From positions 3,845,501 to 3,909,500 of the forward strand of contig JAVHKY010000001.1 in the NCBI GenBank assembly GCA_035079385.1: a DNA stretch of 64,000 nucleotides. The letters run 5' to 3'. Below are positions 12,070 through 23,019 of this stretch, one piece after another. This DNA comes from Aspidiotus rigidus (lineage: Eukaryota; Arthropoda; Insecta; Hemiptera; Diaspididae). Position 1 is the stretch's first letter. Every line of letters starts with the position of its first letter. The position numbers and the translations under genes were made by a program. The notes beneath the pieces were generated by a model. That model did no database searches, had not been told where the DNA came from, and saw only the letters and a list, made by a program, of their open reading frames with translations.

Positions 12070-14245
12070 TTTCCTGCTGAAGTTTATAATTCCGTAGTTT
12101 TCAGGTCTCGAACTGTCGAGAAAGGTTACCTTTACCGCTCACTCCAGCTATAAAACCCACTTTTATTTTGAAAATTGCTTTACTGTGTATGAGTGACAAT
12201 CACGTTGACAAACGTTTATCAAATTAAATTACTACAAATTAATTTTTTTTGCTCGAATCTTGTTGTTCGCACAACTCTCTCAGAATATGTGAGGTCTGCA
12301 TAAGATAACCGATCATCGTTCTATTTGATCTCGTCGCGAAGTCGAGGATTTCGAATTTTTGAAAAATTCTACTTTTTCACGTTGTGCCGTACCGTAATTA
12401 ACAGTTTTCCAACCTGCTAAATAGCATCCTGTGCTAAAAGCTATGGGAACGCCCAAGGTGGAGTTCCCATCCCAACTATAGTTGGAAATTTTTGCGAGTA
12501 ATCAAATCGAGTATTTTAATTTAGTAATACGTTGGTATCGAATTTATTTTTTTATTTCAACGTGAGGTCATATTAGGCCTAGCTGAATTTAATTTTCCCA
12601 AATCGTCAATGATCGTTCTGTAAAACGACGAACGACAAAGCGAAGAGGAATTCAACCTTGAGAATGACGATGTCATTCGATTTTCGCTAATTGGTTTTCG
12701 GACGTTACTTGCAAATTTCTTTGTACAGAAACGGTGCCTATTTACGCACCTACATATTACTAACTGCTATTCATTATGCACGAGTGTTTTGTTTGAAATA
12801 TTCAACCAACGTCGTTGTTCCGAACGCGTCTTCTCACGAAAAATCATTAATAATATTTTTGAAAACTTTCGAGACACCGTTTAATGAAAAATGAAAACTA
12901 CGAGTTCGTATAGACGTTTATGGCGTGGAAGAAATTTTTACGAAAAAATTCGTCATCTCGCAGATGTGTGTAATCGCCTTTTAATAAAAATATAACGTAG
13001 GTAACGTACCTATTTAACGAATTGTCAAAAAACGTTTTTGTAGCCGGAAGTTGACTTTTATTTTTAGTTTTCTTCTATAGTTTCGTAGGTCCAATTATGA
13101 ATTAATGGCTCAATTAACCATCGCCCATCAGAGGCTACATAAAACCGGATACAAAATTGATTTAAAAAAAAAAACGAAAATGATCAATTCGTAAGGCAAC
13201 AACGTTCGCGCATAGAAGCTAAAATTCGTAATTACGCGCGTAAAATAACACCATCGAATTATCGCAGGTTCTTCGCGGAAAAACTAAAAATTAACTCGAG
13301 CTATTCGCGGCGCTCGAGCTACAAGTATACCTAGTAATGATTTAGTTTACTTAATTTTTTATTCCTCAATTTCGTTCGTTGGAGACCGGTTGATTCATGA
13401 CTCGCGACCTTGAAAAAACCGTGTCTTCCAAGACAATGAATTGTTCACGCGTTTAGGTCATTGTGCTGGTTGCCGTTGCATCGTCCGATCTTCGGCACTA
13501 AAGATTATCGCCCTTTTAGCACGCGACAAAAATTTTTCTTAGGAAATAAAAAAGAAAGGATGCAAAAATTTCGTTTACTCTCAATCTTTCTTTTTTTTAT
13601 TTTTTATTTATTTAATTTCTGTAATTATATTGAATCTACATCGACTACCGTTAGCGTAGATAACGAGAAAAAATGTAATCGAGCGGAACGATGAGTTCTT
13701 TTTAGTGAATAATTAATACCAAGCATAAGCATAATGGGTATATTGTTAAAGGCGTAGATCTGCGAGCACGTGTGGATGCTGACAATACGTAATTTGACGA
13801 CGAGAAGCTGGAATGTAGAAACGGCGCATTCATCAATATTTTTAATGACGCAATTGCATTCATAATTCAGCCATTTACGTTGGTTTCGTGATTTAGTGCT
13901 GAGATATCAAATTCTGCGATGATGAAGGAAAAAAGAGAAAAAAGCTGTGGTATCACACCCACACATAGAGAGAACAAATTTTCTGCTGGAAAAGAAATTC
14001 ATTGAATGTTGAGAGCTTCAAGTTTATGCCCGACCTAAAATAGCAGCGAAATTTCTGAGACTTTTATGTATAATTGATACTTTTCGTTCATCCTCTGGGC
14101 AGCTTTCATATAGTGTTCCTGTAAAGCTCGAACTTCAAAATTGTTCGTTGGAACTGAAAATTTTTTTCTAGTGGAGTTATTTTTCTTTCGCTAGAATTTT
14201 GACCAGAGTTAAAGTTTCAACCATGAAAGGAAATATATTTTGAAA
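12070..14245. other. Mostly unique sequence, no assigned gene
   Basis: No transposon motif is recognised here apart from weak repeats near the right end. The only protein-like signal is the possible signal-peptide exon at 13560 listed separately. Confidence 0.5.
13560..13693 (+). CDS. Possible small secreted peptide or signal-peptide exon
   Basis: The open frame starts at ATG 13560 and encodes about 44 residues. It begins MQKFRLLSIFLFFIFYLF, a basic N-end followed by a long hydrophobic core, then a polar Thr/Ser-rich tail with VDNEKKCNRAER before the stop. The shape is that of a signal peptide. A GTAATC string at about 13674 could be a weak splice donor, so it could equally be the first exon of a longer gene. 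I do not recognise the product, and AT-rich DNA can produce such hydrophobic runs by chance. Confidence is low. Confidence 0.25.
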
Positions 14246-14249
14246 GATT

Positions 14250-14430
14250 TTGATATTCGAGTTGCTTAAGATAGGGAGGAGACTTGAAAAAATGTTGAAT
14301 ATCGAGCTATTCATTTATGATATAAGAGTACAACTTGGGGAAACTTCAACCATCAAAGAAGTTGAGAAATTTTGAATATCGTGCTACGTATACCAGGAGA
14401 GGAACCTGGAAAAGTTTCAACTTTCACGCT
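14250..14430. repeat. Diverged copies of the 45-bp repeat family
   Basis: Three spaced units with the pattern ATCGAGCTATT...GATA...GGAGGAGACTTGAAAAA...TTGAA resemble the units of the 45-bp arrays at 58.6 and 62.2 kb, but strongly diverged. Terminal motifs are not seen. Confidence 0.5.
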
Positions 14431-14616
14431 AAACCTATCTAAAGAATCAATGCGTTTTTTTCGGAATAAAATTGAAATTTCACAAAATTTGGCTTCAAAT
14501 CGAGCTGGAGGCATTTACGAAGGAACCAAATATGAGACGAATAAGATACCCTTTGGGTTCTGAACTTTCTGAAAAAAACCGTTAAATATGCCGTATCAGC
14601 ACCATTAATAGAATCG

Positions 14617-17326
14617 ATGCGTAGTGCTTTAACAACCAAGAAATTGGATAATTTCATGACAAAGAAATGGATTCGTACCGAGTTGAGGAGGTGGTATAGT
14701 TTACTCAACGTAACCACCAGACTCAACCTCCTAGTGCACTCTCGGCTGTCTAGCCTACTCCATCACGGTGAGTTCGATCCATTTATTCATTCCATAAATG
14801 AGGTTTGTCGTGAATTTGAGTTGAAACTAAAAGAAAAGAAAAATCGGAAACTTACTTCCCACCTAAGTTCTAAGATGAGAGATGACGAATTAGATCAAGG
14901 TGACGATGGAATAATTCAACAGTTTCAGCCCCGTGTCATAAATCATAGTAACACGGAGTTTAACCGTGATGAGATGACACTTCTGGAGAAGGGATTGAAG
15001 TTCGGGCTCCCCCCTCTAAAAAATCAGGAGACTTTGGCAAATGTTGTAGCTGATTTAGCAATAAAAATCGTCCCTGACGTATGTGGTCGATAGTAATTAT
15101 TTCTAAGTTCCGTAATCCGTAGTAGGTGAGAATACAAGGCAACTGGTCTAATCCGTACGCAACGAAAATTTTCTAAGTCCGTGGACAGTGTACAAGCTCG
15201 GGGCTAAGTCTCGTTCGTTAGACAGCGATACACGGTTTCAAATGCCTAACCCTCCTTTTGCTAGATTCGTAATTCAACTACCTCGACTGTGCGATCAAGC
15301 TCTCGTCGTCCGGATACTCGGCAGTCGCGGCTACCGCGACTGCAATCCCTTTCCACGGTCTCTATTCCTAATTGAGAATAAGAAGGAGAGATTCGCGTTA
15401 AGCGTACCACTGTAATTTTGTTGCCGGATGACTCGACACTAGAAGGTTTGACGCACGAGAAATAAACAATGAAATAAGGGAGATTAAAAGTTTACGACAC
15501 GTAGATACCCAGAAAAAATGTGCTGAAATTGTTCGTAATACCCCCTCCCTTGCATAAGCGATGCAGGGAGTGAATTGATAGTGGGTCTGAGGAGGAAGAT
15601 TATGGAGGAAACGCTAGTTATTACTAAAGCTGACAAAGGGAATGCTGTCGTAGTGATGGACAAGGCTTCCTACGTCTCTAAGGTTTACGAGGTACTTGGC
15701 CAATGTGGGGCTAAGGAGGCCCCGTTTTTTGATTTTCCAAAATTTGTTAAGGAGGCTAGGAAACCTATTAATGGTAGTGAGGTAATCATTAAGAGCTCAT
15801 CTCTAAAGAAAGCTATCTTGGAACCGAATCCTGTTCCTCCCCTCCTTTACGGGTTGCCGAAGGTACACAAAGAAAATGTGCCGATGCGGCCGGTTGTTTC
15901 GTTTGTTTCCTCCCCTACATACTCCCTCGCCAAGTTCCTGGATAGATGGTTCAAAGCTCGTGTAGAGGTGGAGCCTCCCTATTCAGTGAAGAATTCGTGC
16001 GCCCTGGCTGAAAAATTGAAGGACACATACCTTCCTCCGGGTTCAATTTTGTGCTCGTTTGACGTCGTTGGGCTTTTTCCCAATATTCCCAAGGCTACCA
16101 CTATGCAACAAATAGGCAAATTGCTCGTGGAATGTGGTACCCCTCACAATGAATTTGGCGAATTTTTCGACCTATTGAACGCCTGTTGGTCACCTAATTT
16201 TTGCAAGTTTGATGATAAATATTTCGAGTTCCCCGAGGAGGTAGGGTTCCCTATTGGTTCCCCCTTAGGTTCTCTTATTTCGGAGGTTCTTATGTCTAAA
16301 TTTGAGGTTGACCTGTTTTCTTCGGGCCAGGTGTTTTTGAATCACGTTTTCTATTGGCATAGGTACGTGGATGACATATTGTGCGCGTGGACTGGTCCTG
16401 CGGAGCTCCTTATTGAGTTTCTCGCTTATTTAAATAGTTTATACCCGTCCATCAAATTCATTCTTGAAGTTGGCGGTTTATCAATAAATTTTCTGGACTT
16501 AACTATATCCGTCATCGACGGTGTCCATGATTTCGGTATTTACCAGAAAAGTACTTCGACCGATATTGCTATCCACGGGTCGTCTTTCGTACCTTTTGCC
16601 CATAAAGTTGCTACATTTAATAATTTAGTATATCGCCTCACTCAGATCCCTCTGAGTGAAGTAGCGTTCAATAAGGAACTCTTGACGACAAAGCACTTGG
16701 CTAGAGTGAATCAGGTCAAAGTGGACATTGACCTTATGGTCCGTAGGAGACTTACAAGAAAAAGTCTCGATTCTACTACCTCCCTCCCCCGTCAGTTGCA
16801 TCTTGATAGGCGAAAACGGTGGATTAGGATACCGTTTTTGGGGAAGTTTTCTTCGGAGTTGAGCCGTGTCCTCCGTCCCATTTGGTTTCCGACCGGCGTT
16901 TTATAGTACCAATACGGTGAAGAGCCTTCTGGTCAAGTTAAAGGATCCGATACCGATGGCCGAGAGGGAGGTGTTTATAGGGTGGCCTGTGGTGATTGCC
17001 CGAGCGTGTACATAGGGATGACTAGCCGTAAATTCAAAATTAGAGTTGATGAACACAGGAAAGCCTGGGAAAAAAGAAATGTAGGGGAGTCGGCGTTTGC
17101 TGACCACTTAATTGAATGTGGTCATAGTCTCAAAGAGGGATCTGAAGTTCTCCTCCACAGGGAAAAATCTTATTTTAGGCGCTTAGCATTAGAAGAAATT
17201 GAAATTCATCGTCACCGAAATATTAAAGACATTACCATGTTGAACAGGTACATTCCTGAGGAGGGATTGATTAAATTAGTCTATGAGGATGATTCACATT
17301 TCGATGACTCGCTGGTTCAGTCATGA
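14617..17326 (+). pseudogene. Penelope-like retroelement, family 2, nearly full length, broken
   Basis: The element encodes an N-terminal region (14617-15081), then is split by a solo LTR, then a short stretch (15500-15570), then a long intact RT frame (15575-16906, 443 codons), then, after frame changes at about 16906 and 16970, a GIY-YIG endonuclease (to 17326). Visible RT motifs are FDVVGLFPNIP (motif A), GFPIGSPLGSLISE (B), RYVDDILCAW (C, the YVDD catalytic box) and SINFLDLTI (D). The nuclease shows GVYRVACGDCPSVYIGMTSR with a CxxC pair, then DHLIECGH. PLEs prime reverse transcription at a nick made by this nuclease. The long RT frame without stops suggests a fairly recent copy, but the LTR insertion and at least three frameshifts make it inactive. 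Related copies lie at 8.3, 11.8, 30.0 and 32.2 kb. Confidence 0.9.
15082..15499. mobile_element. Solo LTR (418 bp) inside a PLE
   Basis: The segment starts TGTGGTCG and ends TTTACGACA (5'-TG...CA-3'). It is flanked by CGTA at 15078-15081 and 15500-15503, a 4-bp target duplication. Removing the segment and one CGTA joins the PLE reading frame exactly (...PDV then DTQKKCAE...), matching the uninterrupted family 2 copy at about 31.8 kb. An AATAAA polyadenylation-type signal lies at 15461. No protein is coded. A single LTR with target duplication is what recombination between two LTRs leaves. The retroelement family is not determined; 4-bp duplications are common for gypsy-type elements. Confidence 0.85.
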
Positions 17327-17369
17327 CCTCCTCGTTCGTTGTTGTACTCGTTCTTGTTGGTGTTGGGTT

Positions 17370-17422
17370 CAGTCGCTTTCTTTACCGTGAGAATGGCTGT
17401 TTAGCCGAAAGCGCTCGGATTG
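17370..17422 (+). ncRNA. Hammerhead-like fold at the PLE family 2 3' end
   Basis: Downstream of the GIY-YIG stop the sequence has a perfect 4-bp stem II (GGCT 17395-17398 with AGCC 17403-17406), the GAAA box (17407-17410) and GCGCTC, analogous to GTACTC in family 1. A stem I pairing is possible between CAGTC (17370-17374) and GATTG (17418-17422). The first core segment reads GTGAGAA rather than CTGANGA, so activity is doubtful. Family 2 copies at 29.9 and 32.4 kb show the same layout. Confidence 0.35.
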
Positions 17423-17883
17423 TTTGTTTTTATTGCGGTTCTAGTATTTGTGTTTCTTACTCTTCGCGAGTATATTTCCCTATCTAAAGAAGTTGAACAA
17501 TTGAAAAAAAATGTATTATGGAGCTGTGTATGAGAAGAGAGGGAATTAAGAGAATTTCAACCATTTATGCATGTGCCTCACTCGCGAAAATACGCACGTA
17601 AAACATGGAATTGAAAAAGTTTCTTCACTGCTCTAATTTTCAACGGATTTTCTGATTGTTTGAAGAGTTTTTCGGAAAGGTTCAACTAGAGGCGCTTCAG
17701 AAGCAGAATTTTAGAAGTTTTTCTGATACCTTTTTAATTAGACAATTTGTTTATTGTCTAACGCTGTGAGGCAATATTTGGGATTCTGTTTTTATAGCGC
17801 CTTTCATTGAACCTTTCTTTACAATAGTTCCAGAGCGGGAAATGGAGCTTTGAGAAACTTTTTTGTGAAGTTATTCCTTACAA

Positions 17884-18172
17884 CACGCGTGTCAAACTCA
17901 TATCATAGTACGGGCCGCATTGCAGTCTTCATCTTGCTTGCGGGCCATAGAATAAACCTGAAGAATATGAAAAATTTCTCATCTTTGATGTATTCGATAC
18001 ATACTCGCACAAGTGGAACAATGAGCGCTGCATAAAATATGATGACACTGAAAAATAGTGGGGAAAAAAGTTGAATTCTAGTTTGTAGAATTTAATTTTT
18101 TTTTTTTCTCTAGATTCTAGAAATTGGACGCGCGGCGCATGTGGCCCGCGGGCCGCGTGTTTGACATGCCTG
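17884..18172. mobile_element. hAT-type MITE (289 bp) with 8-bp target duplication
   Basis: The ends are CACGCGTGTCAAAC and, inverted, CAGGCATGTCAAAC. The element is flanked on both sides by CCTTACAA (17876-17883 and 18173-18180). An 8-bp duplication and CA-G-TGTCAAAC ends with GGCCCGC-rich subterminal sequence are typical of hAT-type non-autonomous elements. No coding sequence is present. Confidence 0.9.
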
Positions 18173-18259
18173 CCTTACAAGGCCTACCCACGAACACCCG
18201 ACAAGCTTCGCGCAGTGACTGCTGCGGTATACCAAACCTTGCAGGGTATTTTGGGAGTG

Positions 18260-18475
18260 TATGATGCAACGGGTTGGATTTTAGAGCACAGCAAAAAAGA
18301 TGGTTTACGCAGTGGCAAGAATGTAATCACAGCAAAATGAGGATCCCACAGCAAAGAAAATAATGCCCAGTAAAATATCGCCTTGAACAGCAAATTGAGG
18401 ATTGCGCAGTAAATAATACATACAACCTCAAAAAAAAAAAAAAATTGAACAGCAAAATGCGTTAATTTAGCATTA
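18260..18475. repeat. Probable left end of a MULE: ACAGCAAA-rich terminal sequence
   Basis: Repeated ACAGCAAA/CAGTAAA strings occur here. Their reverse complements (TTTGCTGTTCA, TTTGCTGTTGAG) occur at 19180-19345, on the other side of the transposase relic. This fits long terminal inverted repeats of a Mutator-like element, though the match is too diverged to place exact ends. Confidence 0.45.
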
Positions 18476-18479
18476 GACT

Positions 18480-18620
18480 GCTAAAGTAAAAAAATAAAAT
18501 AAAATCAGTTAAAAGTCTAATATAAAATTAAATCCGTTGAAATTCTAGAACAAAATAAAATCTGTCAAAAGTCTAAAATAGAATCTGTCCAAAATCTGAA
18601 ATAGAATAAAATCGAATAAA
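18480..18620. repeat. Short tandem A-rich repeats inside the MULE relic
   Basis: Several diverged copies of a unit of about 25-30 bp containing AAAATCTGTCAAAAGTCTAA follow one another. Nothing is coded. They lie between the ACAGCAAA-rich end and the transposase relic, that is, within the presumed 3' part of the MULE. Confidence 0.6.
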
Positions 18621-18675
18621 GTTGAGGAGACTAGAACCCTGACTAGAACGCAGAAATAGAACATAATAATTATTG

Positions 18676-19004
18676 CACTAACAGAGCTTTCTTAGCCTTC
18701 GCCGGGCGTCCTCAATTACGTTTCTGCCCTAGGGACACGTTTTTTGCCTGAGGAGGAACGTCACAAAGTTGGAGGCGGATGAGCATACCCACAGAATTTT
18801 GCACGTTAAATGTTTTAGAAAAAAGGGGCATGAACAAAACAAATCTGAGGTGTCATCTCGATTAATACGAATTTTCCAATTCCCACACTGATATTTTTTG
18901 AACTCATCAAAGCCCCCTTTCTTTTTTGAGATCATTGTAGATGGAAGCTTCTTCGATATTGGCCGGCCAAAACTGCTCAATGTTGTATAAAATACCGAAG
19001 TCAT
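18676..19004 (-). pseudogene. MULE transposase relic, C-terminal SWIM zinc finger
   Basis: On the minus strand this encodes WKIRINRDDTSDLFCSCPFF then LTCK, the CxCx(n)CxH pattern of a SWIM finger with its last part shifted. After a stop codon it ends GRPAKAKKALLVQ. The relic at 57.6-58.3 kb has the same order: FESTCTCPYFSKYRTCKH, then GRPKKSAKALIVQ at the C-terminus. SWIM fingers follow the catalytic domain in MULE transposases. The catalytic domain is absent here and at least one stop interrupts the tail. Confidence 0.8.
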
Positions 19005-19169
19005 TCCTTCCTCTTCATCAAGTTGTAAGACTTTTGTGTTCTCGCTATGACGTGCATAGAATCATATTTTCAAAGTTCAGAACTTAATCTTACTGTTCCT
19101 GAAGTTGTCTATCATGACGTTTCGGAAGGCCGGCATATTTGTGTCAAAAAACGAGTGATTTGAGGTGAG

Positions 19170-19345
19170 AAAAATTCATTTGCTGTTGAGCATCGACTGT
19201 TCATTTCAATATTATTTTGCTGCTGAAAAAAGTTCAATTCTATTTACTGTGTACCATTGCTATTCATTTCTTACATTTTTCAACTGTACTCTCATTCCTC
19301 TCTGCTGCTCACAGATTTGCTGTTCAAACATCCTCTTTTGATGTG
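19170..19345. repeat. Probable right end of the MULE relic
   Basis: The sequence contains TTTGCTGTTGAGCATC, TTTGCTGCTGAA and TTTGCTGTTCAAACATCC. These are reverse complements of the ACAGCAAA motifs at 18260-18475. See the left-end entry. Confidence 0.4.
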
Positions 19346-19660
19346 CGACTATAATTAACCCTAATGCAACCTATACGGCTCTGTTCAACAAACGACCAAC
19401 TAGGATTTAAATCACAAATCATTCCCTAATGACATCATCCTCTCCTGCTAATAATCATATTAGTGTACAGCCTATGTCAAGGTCACCGACGACGTCATAC
19501 TACACCCCGGGTAAAATTTCCTGTTCTATACATATAGATAATTAGATATATATTTTTTCGAAAAATTTATTGTTCGGTGATATCCGGCAAAAACTAACCT
19601 ACCCTAATAAAGGAGTGGATTTGGAAAAAGCTTTGTCTTCCAAGTCATAATATATGATAG

Positions 19661-20776
19661 GACTTCCTGACTTTCTCTGCGCCTTGTATCTTACAATACG
19701 ACAACGGCCGCAAATTTTGCAACAAAGTCATTGAGAGCTTGGTGGGGATGTGGCCTGCTCTACGCATAGTTCATGGAAAGCCGCGCCACAGCCATTCTCA
19801 AGGGAGTGTCGAACGTGCGAATCAGGACATAGAAAACATGCTTTTTACTTGGATGGACGACAATAACACGATAAAGTGGAGTGAGGGGCTCTGCTTTATA
19901 CAGTTCATGAAAAACAGAAGTTATCACTTTGGAATCAAGAGGATTCCCTACAAGGTTTTATTTGGACACCATCCGCAAGTTGGTTTAGAAGCCACTTCTC
20001 TACCGGATACAATTTTGGCTACTCTATACACTGAAGAGGACTTGGAGAAGGTCCTTTCAAGTACGGACTCAAACGAATCAACACCTCCTCCTTCTGTCTC
20101 GTATAGCCAGGATACCAGCATACCTCAATCTGCCGCAAACACCGAGCAGTCTTCCGCTGCAAGTGCTGAGCAGTCCACCATTGCAAACACCGAGGAGTCC
20201 AAGCAGTATGCATCATCTTCTGAAAGATGTGAATGCTCTTTGTGTGGCTGTGAAATTCAATCCAGTCCATCTGTATGTGCTCTATGTGAACGCAAATCCT
20301 CTATCTGCAAAAAAAGGAAAGCATCAAAAAACTGTCTTACTGTTCAGGCTAAGCGCATGAATATGCAATTCGATTGGAACTGCCCTAATCCTGTAGTCTG
20401 TGACACAGTACAAGTGGCAATTCCGCAGGTTGATTGTGGCAAGACAGACGCTAAAAATGTGCTCGCTTGTGTTCTCAAAGTGACAAACGACAATTTCTTC
20501 AAGTTGGGTACTCGCAACAGCGTACTCAAGCAGTTATATACTCGTGCTCAGTTCCAGTTGTGCCATAAACGCTTCCTCACCGTCAACGACGTTCCTACCA
20601 AGTCTCCTGAGATTTCTGTATGTGCAGTAACTTCAGCTCAGGCCCTTGGTAACGGGCAAGGTTTTGTCCGTTGTCACTGTACACAAAAATGTAACACAAA
20701 AAGGTGCCCCTGCTTTAAACAGAGAATACTGTGCAATTCCAAGTGCCACAATTCAAGTTCCTGCTGTAATAAATAA
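19661..20776 (+). CDS. DDE integrase C-terminal half fused to a CXC (tesmin/TSO1-like) finger
   Basis: This frame stays open for 371 codons from just after a TAG at 19658 to TAA at 20776. The N-end shows an integrase core: ILQYDNGRKFCNKVIES carries the second catalytic Asp (residue 14) and GSVERANQDIENML the Glu (residue 51). The first Asp and the zinc-binding N-terminal domain are missing. A middle section holds a Cys-rich patch (CECSLCGCEIQ...CALCERK). The C-terminus is RCHCTQKCNTKRCPCFKQ followed by CNSKCH, a CXC-type DNA-binding finger. This order matches integrase-like proteins often annotated KRBA2/SCAND3-like in invertebrates, related to Ginger-type transposons (family knowledge, from memory). 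No ATG begins the frame, so it is a truncated copy, or an exon lacking its upstream exons. The long uninterrupted frame suggests recent activity or constraint. Confidence 0.8.
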   Translation, partial: DFLTFSAPCILQYDNGRKFCNKVIESLVGMWPALRIVHGKPRHSHSQGSVERANQDIENMLFTWMDDNNTIKWSEGLCFIQFMKNRSYHFGIKRIPYKVLFGHHPQVGLEATSLPDTILATLYTEEDLEKVLSSTDSNESTPPPSVSYSQDTSIPQSAANTEQSSAASAEQSTIANTEESKQYASSSERCECSLCGCEIQSSPSVCALCERKSSICKKRKASKNCLTVQAKRMNMQFDWNCPNPVVCDTVQVAIPQVDCGKTDAKNVLACVLKVTNDNFFKLGTRNSVLKQLYTRAQFQLCHKRFLTVNDVPTKSPEISVCAVTSAQALGNGQGFVRCHCTQKCNTKRCPCFKQRILCNSKCHNSSSCCNK

Positions 20777-21140
20777 CATTTTATGTTTTAGAAACTTATT
20801 ATGTACATAACAAAGTAGAACTTTTTATACTTACTATTGTCAGTTGAATTTTACACTTCAACGGCTCGCTACCCGGGTTTGTTTACAATAGCTAGTTCAT
20901 ATACACACTACCTAGTTAATGTAACCAAGATTTAACGAATTTTACACTTTACCTAATACGGCAGTACGTCATTGTACACATTCTCTAGTTACTGTCCACA
21001 TTACCTGCATTTAAGACATTAACGGTAGGAGTACATATGTTAGAGAACCTGGATATTGGATTTGCTAAAAACTTTGTAAGTAATGAAAGCACACGCGAAC
21101 AGTGCAGGGTACACTGCGTTCAACACACGTCTTATGGGAA
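20777..21140. other. No gene recognised
   Basis: AT-rich sequence between the integrase copy and a PLE terminus. I see nothing assignable. Confidence 0.5.
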
Positions 21141-21265
21141 CTATATTCTAGTTATCGGAACTCATCATGAGTGAGTGAGGTGTAAGTAGAGCACTAATAT
21201 TGAAAAGGGTTTTCCAATTGTACAAATCTACTTTATTACAGATTTGTACAATTGGATAATCCTTT
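21141..21265. mobile_element. Isolated PLE family 1 terminus
   Basis: About 95 bp here (GAGTGAGTGAGGTGTAAGTAG ... TTTTCCAATTGTACAAAT, paraphrased) is almost identical to the left terminus of the PLE at 39.06 kb. It is followed directly by its own partial inverse (AGATTTGTACAATTGGATAATCC), forming a palindrome. No PLE coding sequence follows. Confidence 0.75.
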
Positions 21266-21869
21266 TCTATAATTATTCTAGTTTCTCAAAATTTCTGAAT
21301 ACGCTTTGCTTTTGACTATAAGAATCTTACTTAAAAATTTATCTAAAAATTTCAGCTTAAAAGAATAAATTTTCATTCACTTATTCAAGTTCAAAGTTGT
21401 ACAGTGTCTTATGGGAATTTCATTTTTTTGCCAACTTTGATAAGAACCAATCACAAAAATTTAATATACGTTAAATGTCCGGTACAATATCTAGGTTCTC
21501 TATTGTATTATCTATATTTTCTTTTACCGGTGAACTTGCCATATACTCCAAAAAATACAAGTGTATTGAATACACATATAATCCTCCCGAATAAAAAAAG
21601 ATTCAAGACGCCTTGTGCCCAGATGAGAAAGCTTAAGATTGATACATTATATTTCAAGAGTATTTTATTTAAAGATGAAAAAGTTCATAAATTTATTACT
21701 AATACTACCAATTGATGAAGAAGATTTTCTTATTATACATACTACAAAAGAATGCATTTTGTCTCGCGGTTGTAGGAGCAAAAGCCGTCCTATTTCAGCA
21801 GGTGTTTATCAGAAGGAATGCAAGCAAGTAGAACTGATTCAATATCTCTATATTATGAGACACAAAACG

Positions 21870-22900
21870 TATATTTTGGCGCCGGTAATCTCCACTCCTA
21901 CCGAATACTTTTCCCCGAAATTTTCCTGATACACGTTTATTGTCCCAGAGAAGAAGAATAATTAAAAAAATTTTGGAAAAATGAAGTTTTAAAGCTGAAA
22001 TTAAGCTTTTAAGTTAGGTCTATATTGGTTGCTACTTCTACGCGTGTATTCTTGATACAAAAATAAATTTTTCCTTTTATCGTGTTAATGGACGAAATAT
22101 GTACGAAGTATTGACAAATAACCATATATATGTATTCCCTCCCATTCTGCCATGGAATAATATTTTTATTTACATCTCGAAGGAATACGGATGAGATGAC
22201 ACTACTATTTTATTTTTTATATTAAAAAGCTGAAAAATGGAATCGCATGTGACGGGTAATCTCTACCCTCAGCCATTGAAATTCGATGAAAATTTGACAT
22301 TATACGGGAATTATGTCGAGGATTGTTTTTTCCTATCCAAAATTGAATAAAGTTCACCGAACAAGTTGAAATAAAGCTTGAAAATTAATCGTATATTGGC
22401 TACTGCTTTTGTACGTGTATTCTTGGTACCAAAAAAAATTTCCGTTTTTTCATACTAGGCAACCAAATATAATTTTGAAAATCGGGTTGGTGAATTGCCA
22501 TGGAAAAGTACTATTAGACGTAGCGCGATTTTAGGTAATCGATGTTCTCAGCTCCTACCGCCTCGACTCATCTCAAACTCCGCGAAAATAGCTTCATATG
22601 TCGAGTGGGAAGGTTTAAGACTTTTTTTCGCCCCGAAAAACTCCATAGGGGATGAATGGTAGACACATTTTGTTCGTGTAATCGTAAAGTAGTGTTGTAG
22701 ATGTTTCAGAGTTTGGTGGCCAGTTGATTTTTCAATGGTACCTAGCTTTGATGTGCTCGTAAAATTAAAATATAGTTTTAATTAATTAAAGAAGGCGTTT
22801 GAAAATTACTTGCGTATGTGTTCACGAGAGAGTTCGTGATAGACGTAGCGCGATTTTTTGGTAATCGATGTTCTCAGCTCCTTCCCACTCGAGTTTTACA
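21870..22900. repeat. Diverged tandem repeats, unit about 280-370 bp
   Basis: The motif GGTAATC...CTC(A)..CTCC recurs at about 21885, 22254, 22533 and 22859. The best pair is GACGTAGCGCGATTTT followed by GGTAATCGATGTTCTCAGC at 22517 and 22832. A second motif (GTATATTGGCTACT...GTGTATTCTTG) recurs at about 22022 and 22387. These fit an old tandem array of roughly four units. No coding potential is evident. Confidence 0.6.
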
Positions 22901-23019
22901 AATGAAGTCATGGCGGGAGTCAAATATCAGGGATAGGTAATAGTTTCTAAGGTCAGTAGCAGCGGTAAGTACAGGGACAGAAATTTTTTGGATAGAAAGG
23001 AATTTTCGCGAAAACAATT

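Noticed and set aside
14617..17326. Telomerase-like reverse transcriptase
   Set aside because: The YVDD box, GIY-YIG nuclease and terminal repeats identify a Penelope-like element, which is only distantly related to telomerase.
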